This document shows, one piece after another, positions 1 to 5,900 of a stretch of DNA of 17,666 bases. How positions within the stretch are numbered: the first letter of the stretch is position 1; each line of letters starts with the position of its first letter. A program made the position numbers and the translations under genes. Origin of the DNA: CALAZP01 sp041164265 (lineage in GTDB: Bacteria; Bacteroidota; Bacteroidia; Chitinophagales; Saprospiraceae); assembly GCA_041164265.1 (NCBI GenBank), contig JBEAPR010000008.1, forward strand, positions 1-17,666, written 5' to 3'. The notes below the pieces were generated by a model. That model was not told the DNA's origin. It saw only the letters and a list, made by a program, of their open reading frames with translations, and made no database searches.

Positions 1-789
1 CAAATGAGTATTTTACAAGGAAGTGTTAGTGGTAGTAGTGTTTATACAGAGACACATAGCCCCACTACTAATTCGAGTGGACTAATAAGCATTGAGATTG
101 GAGGAGGAACGACTATTACGGGTGCTTTCAGTAGTATAGATTGGTCTAATGGTCCTTATTACTTAAAGCGAGAGGTTGACCCAGCAGGAGGAACTAATTA
201 CTTGATTTCTGGGACAAGTCAATTAATGAGTGTGCCTTATGCTTTACATGCGAAGACGGCGGAAACTGTTACAAGCGGAGTTCAAATCGGTGACTTTGCC
301 CAAGGCGGTATCGTATTCTGGGTAGATGAAACAGGACAGCATGGTTTGGTGGCTGCTAAAGAAGACCAAAGCACAGCGGTAAGATGGTATGCCGGTACTA
401 ATGGTAATACACAGGCAAAAGGAGACGGTCCTTACGCAGGTGAAGCAAATACCTCAATAATTATTGCAGTTCGAGCAGCTATTGGTGATGACGGTAGCAC
501 TTATGCAGCGCGTATTTGTAATGAGCTACAAATTACCGAAGGTGGCATTACCTATGGCGACTGGTACCTTCCCTCAAAAAAAGAATTGGATTTAATGTAT
601 CAAAACAGGGCAACTATTAATGCTACCGCAGGGGCTAACGGAGGCAGCGGCTTTGCGAATACGTTCTACTGGAGTTCTACTGAGAACGATAGTAACGACG
701 CGTGGGACCAGGATTTCACCAATGGCATCCAGAGCGCCAACATCGCTAAGTACAACACCAGCAGAGTAAGGGCTGTTCGGGCTTTTTAA
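1..789 (+). CDS. DUF1566 (Lcl-type, C-type-lectin-like) surface protein, 5' partial; candidate DGR target
   Basis: The frame is open from base 1, so the gene probably starts upstream; the first in-window ATG (base 4) is unlikely to be the real start because a signal peptide is missing. The visible N-terminal ~85 residues resemble the region of Bacteroidota surface proteins that ends in SVPYALHAKTA, a common linker in this family. Residues from about 98 (GGIVFWVDETGQHGLVAA) to the end match the DUF1566/Lcl C-terminal domain, including the GDWYLPSKKELDLMY motif and the WSSTE...RVRAVRAF ending. The likely role is an exported ligand-binding protein; the ligand is unknown. The last third is far richer in C-ending codons than the rest of the gene, and is described separately as a candidate variable region. 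No reverse transcriptase or accessory gene lies in this window. Domain assignment is confident; full length and function are not. Confidence 0.85.
   Translation, partial: QMSILQGSVSGSSVYTETHSPTTNSSGLISIEIGGGTTITGAFSSIDWSNGPYYLKREVDPAGGTNYLISGTSQLMSVPYALHAKTAETVTSGVQIGDFAQGGIVFWVDETGQHGLVAAKEDQSTAVRWYAGTNGNTQAKGDGPYAGEANTSIIIAVRAAIGDDGSTYAARICNELQITEGGITYGDWYLPSKKELDLMYQNRATINATAGANGGSGFANTFYWSSTENDSNDAWDQDFTNGIQSANIAKYNTSRVRAVRAF
670..789 (+). other. Candidate DGR variable region (VR) at the 3' end of the DUF1566 gene
   Basis: Between 685 and 762, 16 of 26 codons end in C (GAC, ACC, ATC, AGC, GCC, TAC, AAC), although genes in this AT-rich window mostly use T-ending codons. The residues at these sites are N, D, T, I, S, A and Y. 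Every one of these codons can be obtained from AAC or AAT by changing only adenines, which is the hallmark of adenine-directed mutagenic retrohoming. Invariant codons without such adenines (TGG, GCG TGG, CAG, TTC, GGC, AAG) are interspersed. The ending RVRAVRAF at the stop codon matches the usual 3' anchor of DUF1566-type DGR targets as I recall it. The template repeat is not visible, so this rests on composition and family knowledge. Confidence 0.65.
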
Positions 790-811
790 CTATTTATCTA
801 TTTAACCATTT

Positions 812-824
812 ACCGCGAAGCGGT
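812..824. repeat. Short inverted repeat just after the DUF1566 gene
   Basis: ACCGC and GCGGT form a 5-bp GC-rich stem around a GAA loop, 22 bases after the stop codon and before the terminator hairpin. Some DGRs have a hairpin or cruciform just downstream of the variable region that assists retrohoming. The position fits, but the stem is shorter than the described examples, so the role is speculative. Confidence 0.35.
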
Positions 825-832
825 TGATTTTA

Positions 833-864
833 AAAAAATGGAGGGCGTTTGTCCTCCATTTTTT
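833..864. terminator. Bidirectional rho-independent terminator
   Basis: Arms AAAAAATGGAGG (833-844) and CCTCCATTTTTT (853-864) pair perfectly around an 8-base loop. The stem core is TGGAGG/CCTCCA and is flanked by A runs on the left and T runs on the right, so it can terminate both the plus-strand DUF1566 gene and the minus-strand XRE/BrxA-like cassette, which converge here. Confidence 0.85.
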
Positions 865-891
865 ATTTAACTTATTTACAATGGCATTATA

Positions 892-1029
892 TTATGATTT
901 ACCTCCACCAAATTCTTCTACAACGTTCAGTTTTTTACCAGTATCAAGATGTTTAATGACTTTTTCAAGCTCTCTGAACCTTAAAGAACCAGCAGTAAAT
1001 GAGAAATTATATTTCTGGGTTTCTATCAT
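892..1029 (-). CDS. 45-residue ORF resembling the N-terminus of BrxA (DUF1819); likely truncated
   Basis: The ORF runs from an ATG at 1029 to a TAA at 892. The ATG lies 3 bases after the stop codon of the upstream XRE gene, so translation is probably coupled. The peptide begins MIETQKYNFSFTAGSLRFRE and ends NVVEEFGGGKS. The KYNFSFTAGSLR start and the late GGGKS segment recall the N-terminal portion of DUF1819/BrxA proteins of BREX phage-defence systems, which are around 200 residues; here the frame stops after 45. No continuation in another frame was seen before the terminator at 833-864. It is either a decayed brxA or an independent small protein. The family likeness is from memory and unverified; the ORF itself and its operon position are visible. 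Confidence 0.45.
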   Translation of the reverse strand: MIETQKYNFSFTAGSLRFRELEKVIKHLDTGKKLNVVEEFGGGKS

Positions 1030-1032
1030 GTT

Positions 1033-1209
1033 TTAGTTAACAATATCACTTATTGGTACTTCCAAGAGTTGACTTAATTTTTCTAAGTGTTTTTTACTTG
1101 GTGTGCTTTTCCCCTTTACCCAATTGCTAACAGAAACTTCGCTTACCCCAAGTTTTTGACTAATGAAATTATTCTTCAACCCTTTAGCCTTTATGATTTC
1201 TTTTAACAT
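1033..1209 (-). CDS. Small XRE-family helix-turn-helix regulator
   Basis: The 58-residue protein consists almost entirely of a Cro/CI-type HTH domain. The segment FISQKLGVSEVSVSNWVKGKS gives the two helices of the DNA-binding motif, followed by PSKKHLEKLSQLLEVPISDIV, the usual closing helices of HTH_3. The ATG at 1209 is preferred over a TTG at 1215 because AAAGAG lies 6 bases upstream of the ATG and would abut the TTG. It heads a two-gene minus-strand cassette with the BrxA-like ORF and has its own promoter-like sequence at 1248-1279. A likely role is autoregulation of this cassette. XRE regulators commonly head toxin-antitoxin, phage and some defence operons; which of these applies is not decided by the sequence. 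Confidence 0.85.
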   Translation of the reverse strand: MLKEIIKAKGLKNNFISQKLGVSEVSVSNWVKGKSTPSKKHLEKLSQLLEVPISDIVN

Positions 1210-1247
1210 CAGCAACTCTTTAAAAAAAATTAAAGTTTCTCTTCTAT

Positions 1248-1279
1248 CAAATATAAGATTTCAAATGAGGGGATACGAA
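1248..1279 (-). promoter_or_regulatory. Bacteroidota-type promoter of the XRE cassette
   Basis: On the minus strand TATATTTG (1248-1255) matches the TAnnTTTG -7 consensus exactly. TTCG (1276-1279), close to the TTTG -33 consensus, lies 20 bases upstream. Transcription would begin roughly 30 bases before the ATG at 1209. An inverted pair TTCAAA (1260-1265) and TTTGAA (1281-1286) overlaps the promoter and could be an operator for the XRE protein; that part is speculative. Confidence 0.5.
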
Positions 1280-1286
1280 TTTTGAA

Positions 1287-1742
1287 TGTTAAAAAACTTT
1301 GGTAAAAAATATCAACACAATTAACCTACGCATTAGGTACTGCTTTTTTAAACTAACACCAACCAACCCTTCTTTGATTATAGAAATGATTCATTATTGA
1401 TTTACAATAACTTAGTCGTTTAATTTTAATCTGTAGAGATGAATGGGTCAAAGGCAAATGGGGAAGGTTACACACAGTATATAGCTTAATAAACACAAAA
1501 ATTGGCCAGGCATATAGACGAGGTCTCTGCCAAATTGACCTAGTTTATAATTTTTTAAATTAGAAATCTTTCTCCATCCCAGATACTAAATTAATTTGAT
1601 TAGACTTAACTTGTAGCCCTAAGAGATAATGTTCTTTGATAAAAAACGGTAAAGTTGGATAAATTAAACTAAAGGAAAATTGTCCCCAAAATTGTCCCCT
1701 TCAAAATGAAAGATACTGAATTTCAGAGGGTTAGATTAAAAT
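1287..1742. other. AT-rich stretch without a convincing gene
   Basis: Together with the cassette's promoter region, about 530 bp between the XRE gene and tRNA-Arg lack a supported gene. Short open stretches on the minus strand (for example 1561-1704) have no start codon or recognisable domain. An imperfect stem-loop is possible at 1501-1536 (TTGG/CCAA outer pairs, AGAC/GTCT inner pairs). The main distinct feature is the 12-bp tandem repeat at 1676-1699. Position beside the tRNA 3' end suggests remnants of an integrated element. Confidence 0.5.
1676..1699. repeat. Perfect tandem duplication of a 12-bp unit near the tRNA 3' end
   Basis: AAAATTGTCCCC occurs twice back to back (1676-1687 and 1688-1699), 44 bases from the 3' end of tRNA-Arg. 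Repeats of this kind beside a tRNA could be integrase arm-binding sites left by an integrated element, but no integrase gene is present in the window. The repeat is certain; the interpretation is inference. Confidence 0.7.
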
Positions 1743-1817
1743 TGGTAGCCCCAACAGGACTCGAACCTGTATCTAAAGTTTAGGAAACTTCTATTCTATC
1801 CCTTGAACTATGGGGCC
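1743..1817 (-). tRNA. tRNA-Arg (anticodon CCT), CCA encoded
   Basis: The minus strand folds into a full cloverleaf. Acceptor GGCCCCA pairs with TGGGGCT (first pair a G-U wobble). The D stem is GTTC/GAAT, the anticodon stem GAAGT/ACTTT with loop TTCCTAA giving anticodon CCT (bases 1782-1784), and the T stem ACAGG/CCTGT with loop TTCGAGT. Discriminator A is followed by an encoded CCA (1743-1745). It decodes the rare Arg codon AGG. tRNA genes are frequent integration targets, and the accessory-looking region lies on its 3' side. Confidence 0.95.
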
Positions 1818-1823
1818 ATGTCC

Positions 1824-1831
1824 CAAAGTTA
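1824..1831 (-). promoter_or_regulatory. -7 element of the tRNA-Arg promoter
   Basis: TAACTTTG on the minus strand is an exact match to the Bacteroidota -7 consensus TAnnTTTG and ends 6 bases upstream of the mature tRNA 5' end. No clear -33 TTTG at the usual distance was found, so only the -7 element is called. Confidence 0.5.
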
Positions 1832-1864
1832 AATAATTTATATTTATCCTATAAATACCAAACT

Positions 1865-2923
1865 ATGAGAGAGGTCGATTTCTTAATCGTCGGACAGGGT
1901 ATTGCAGGTACCAACCTTGCATTTCACCTATTGCAGAATAATCTTTCCTTCCACCTAATAGATCAACCCACCAATACTCCCAACGCCTCTTCCGTTGCAG
2001 CCGGCATTATCAATCCCATAACTGGCCGTAAATTCGTCAAATCCTGGATGATAGAAACCCTTCTTCCTCATGCTATTTCGACCTATCATCAAATGGAAAT
2101 CCTGCTTAAATCTCCCCTTATCTCTCCAATTCCAGCGCTGCGTTCTTTCGCTACCCAAGGTGAATTCTCCGATTGGGAAGGAAGACTATCGCAATCTTCC
2201 TATCAACCTTTTATGGCTGAAAACCCCCATATAGGCAACGTGCCCTCTTTCCTCCAATCACCCTTAGGCTATGGACAAGTCCTTCAATCTGCTCGGGTAG
2301 ATACAGCTCTTCTAATTGCCTTATTTAAAGAATATTGTTTACAACACCGTCAAATATCCATTCAACCTTTTCAATACCATCAAGTTCAAATCCACACAGA
2401 TTACCTTACCTACCAAAATATAAAAACCCAACACCTCATTTTTGCCGAAGGCGCCGGTATTCAAAACAACCCATTCTTTCCAGAAGGTATCATTCGCCCC
2501 AATAAAGGACAAGTACTCATTATTCAAACCACAGATGAAATGGAAACGCTTGATTGTATCGTCAAGCAATCTATTTTTTTTGTGCCCACTCAACCAAATA
2601 CCTACTGGATAGGATCCACTAATGAAAATAACTATCAGACTATTGATTGCACCCCAGAAGGAAAAGAACAATTGCTCGGCAAACTCGAAAAAGTATTTAT
2701 ACCTCAGTATAAAATCATCAATCACCTCACAGGCCTTAGAGCCACCGTAAGAGACCGCCGACCCGCACTAGGTACCCATCCTAACCACCCTCGTATTCAT
2801 TTATTCAATGGGATGGGGACAAAAGGCGCCTCCCTAGCACCTTATTGGGCTCAACGCCTTATTGATAGTATCCTAGCAAACCAACCATTGGACCCCACCG
2901 TTAATTATCATAGATTTCTTTAG
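1865..2923 (+). CDS. FAD-dependent oxidoreductase, DAO family
   Basis: The 352-residue protein starts MREVDFLIVGQGIAGTNLA, a Rossmann dinucleotide-binding strand with GxGxxG at residues 10-15, followed by an acidic end of the second strand (HLIDQ). Later motifs fit the D-amino-acid oxidase fold (PF01266): SVAAGIINPITGRK near residues 43-56, LIFAEGAG near 190, NKGQVLII around 220, TGLRATVRDRRPALG around 290 and GMGTKGASLAPYWAQ near the C-terminus, where FAD and substrate are usually bound. Related proteins act on amines or amino acids, but substrate cannot be read from the sequence. No signal peptide is seen, so it should be cytoplasmic. The start follows a weak -7-like TATATTTA (1839-1846). 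The coding strand is notably C-rich and G-poor compared with genes further right. Confidence 0.85.
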   Translation: MREVDFLIVGQGIAGTNLAFHLLQNNLSFHLIDQPTNTPNASSVAAGIINPITGRKFVKSWMIETLLPHAISTYHQMEILLKSPLISPIPALRSFATQGEFSDWEGRLSQSSYQPFMAENPHIGNVPSFLQSPLGYGQVLQSARVDTALLIALFKEYCLQHRQISIQPFQYHQVQIHTDYLTYQNIKTQHLIFAEGAGIQNNPFFPEGIIRPNKGQVLIIQTTDEMETLDCIVKQSIFFVPTQPNTYWIGSTNENNYQTIDCTPEGKEQLLGKLEKVFIPQYKIINHLTGLRATVRDRRPALGTHPNHPRIHLFNGMGTKGASLAPYWAQRLIDSILANQPLDPTVNYHRFL

Positions 2924-2983
2924 TTTAACATTTCATTTATAATGAATCGAGCAGCTCAGGCATTATCTTATAAAATCTACTTC

Positions 2984-5900
2984 ATGAAAAGATTATTAAT
3001 TTTTCTTTTTTGTCATCTGACAGTGGTTGCATTACATGCCCAAAAAAGCCTTACAGATGCTTGGAATGATTTGGAAAAATTAGAACAATTAGGCAGGCCT
3101 CAATCAGCTATCCAACTTTTGGATTCTATAGTTGAAATCTCTGCGGCCGCTAATAATTTTCCATACCTAATCAAATCACATTTTTATCGACTTGCGCTCT
3201 ACAATCAATATTTGCAAAATCCTCAACAAGAATACCTCAAATACTTAAATGAAAAATACGATGAAGCTCCATTTCCAGTCAAAGAAATCATTGCCCTTCC
3301 TTTAGCAAAGTGCCTGTTAAATATTGAATTGGACCGCGGTTCAGGAACCTCCGCCGCAGTGGATAGAGCCTTGCAATTAATTAATGGTAGTTTGTCGAAT
3401 CCCCAATTATTTGAGATGGCAACCCGAGACTATGCCCCCATTTTTCAAAAAGATAATTTTAATCCTGAGGATTACCAAACGTATTGGCAGATTGATACCA
3501 GCTATTCCAGAGACGGAAGTGGTCGCCAACCCACGCTCATGGATGTTTTAATTAAAGAGGCAGATAAAATCTTCCAACATCCTTTATTGAGTGATTACAC
3601 TTTAGAAAAAAGATTCGTCCAGACAGCAGCTTCTTTTCACCAATTGAATCAGGACACTACTGCTTGGTTATTCAACCTTTTGGAATATAGCCATTATGAA
3701 CTTTCTGAACTTCTGCAGCTCTATGAAAAATTTCCAGGACCAGAAATCTTATTGAAACTTGGTACTTATTACTGGAACCACAACGATAGCCCAAAAGCGA
3801 CCCCCATTTTTGAGCGATTGGTTCAAGAATATCGGCATACTTATGAAGCTGCTATGGCCAAAAAAAATTTGGAACAAATCAATAAGCCATTTTTCAATGT
3901 CCAAATTCCTGAGGTGATAACCTCCTCTAAGGATATCAGACTAACTTTCACTTCCAAGAATATCCAACAACTCTACTATTCCATCCTTCCAATGGAGGTT
4001 TCAAACTGGATGTCTTTTAAAAGAAAACCTCCGAATGAAATTCTTCAACAATTACCCAATCGTAAGCCACAACTTTCTCTTTTGCCTAAGGATACATTAT
4101 TACCTAACCCGGGAAATGGCCAATATGTATTGTTGGTGTCTGATTCCCCTAGTCCTTTGTCTACAGAACAAACAGAAGAACTCAAAATTTTATTTTTTCA
4201 AGTTTCTGATTTGAGCTTTTTTCAAACCACCAAAGGGGCTCAAAAGCAATTAATAGTTACCAATGCCCTTAACGGTCAGCCCATTGAAGGAATTTCTTTC
4301 GAGTTTTTCGAAAATCAGAATTATTCCATCGATGGATTTATGAAAAAACGTCCAAATTCAGTATTAATTTCCAATAAAGATGGGGCTATTACTATTCCCT
4401 CTTCCTTACCTGCCCGTACTGTTTTTCGAATGATTAATGGAGCAGATACGCTCTACCATGACGATTTATTGATCAACAACCCTCAACCAATTACCTTATC
4501 AGATACGTTGGCTAAGACCTATATCGTAACAGATAAAGCTATTTATACGCCAGGTAATCAAGTTGCTTTCAAAATTATTCATTACCGCTCCATAAAGGCA
4601 AAACCTGCTCAAGTGCTTCCCTCAGTTTCCCTTACTATTTCTCTTTTGAATACCAAGGGGGAGGTACAATCTTTACAAAAGGTTACTACTAATGAATTTG
4701 GAACAGCCTCAGGGACTTTCATCATTCCGGAAGGAGAGCGGAGTGGAAATTGGTCCCTAAAAGTAGAAGAAAACGCTTCTAGCAGAGTCTTTTTCGTAGA
4801 GGAATATACCCTTCCTGAAGTGGAGTTGACCATGACCATTCTAAACAAAAGTCCCAAAGCTGGGGATACTCTATTACTGTCTGGCCAATTGACAGCCTAT
4901 TCTGGAAGGAACCCCTCGGGAGCAAAAATCAAAATTTCATTGCTTCCTCAGGATATTTGGTATAAAAGGAATTTACCCCCTTCGGGAAATGGGGGCCAGC
5001 CGTTCTGGAATAACGTGGTTTATACTGATGTGAACGGTAGATTTTTGGTTGAAGTACCCACTAAAACAGATCCAGGCCGGTTTCAAATTAGGGGAGAAGC
5101 TGTTACGCTTTCAGGGTCGAGTTGCGATGATCTTTATCCTATTGTGTTGGGTATCCAAAAATGGAAACCAACTATAAATATTCCAGATCAAGTCGTTGCT
5201 TATCAACCTTTTGAAGCTCAACTCAACCTCTTGAATGTATTAAATATACCTGGTGAAGCGCCTTTTCATTTTTCTATTCGCTCCGAAAAAGAAGGTCGAA
5301 TACTGTTTCAAGAATTCGGTTTGCTCAAGGAATCCCAAACTTTTCCAGTAATTATAAGCGAAAATTGCTCTGGTCCTTTAATCGCGGAGTTATTAATTTA
5401 TGAAGAGGATGGGACCTTCGAAAGTGTGGATCAATCGCTTATTTTAATCGATAGCGATTTTAAATATAGAGATGAAGAAAAGGGTTTTTTGTACTACTTA
5501 GAAAGTAATCATCTTCAAGAAGGGGATGCGTTAAACTTAAAATTAGCTAGTGATATACCTGTTTATTTGATCTGGGAATCAGCCAGTGGAGCTTCAGAAA
5601 CAGTCTGGATAGAACATAATCAGGCCTCTTTTACCAAAATTATGAATGAAGGTAAAGGAATCCTTCATTTGATAGGGGTAAAAGATCATAGATTATTTTA
5701 TCATCAAGAACCTATCGAGGTCAGTCAAACTGAAAAAAACCTGATAGTAAAATATGACCAGTTTGCGACCACCTTGATTCCTGGTCAAAAGGTAAGGTGG
5801 GATTTTTCATTAACCAATCCTGAAGGAAAAGCTGCCTTATCAGAGGTTGCTGCGGTACTCTATAATAAAGCTTTAGATGAGCGAGCTGTTCAACAATGGC

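Noticed and set aside
824..1036. Plus-strand 70-residue ORF
   Set aside because: It is the reverse of the terminator and of the minus-strand 45-residue ORF; composition and context favour the minus strand.
1501..1536. Imperfect stem-loop in the intergenic region as a small RNA
   Set aside because: Pairing needs a 6-base and a 1-base bulge, and there is no promoter or T-run tied to it.
1561..1704. Open minus-strand stretch ending in a plausible protein-like tail (…LVSGMEKDF stop)
   Set aside because: No start codon, no recognisable domain, and only ~46 codons between stops; it may be chance or a remnant and cannot be supported.
2339..2725. Minus-strand 128-residue ORF within the oxidoreductase gene
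   Set aside because: Lies fully inside a well-supported DAO-family gene and has no family features; a shadow frame.
2942..2983. Upstream ATG adding 14 residues to the alpha-2-macroglobulin protein
   Set aside because: The extra residues precede and would mask a clean signal peptide that begins at the ATG at 2984.
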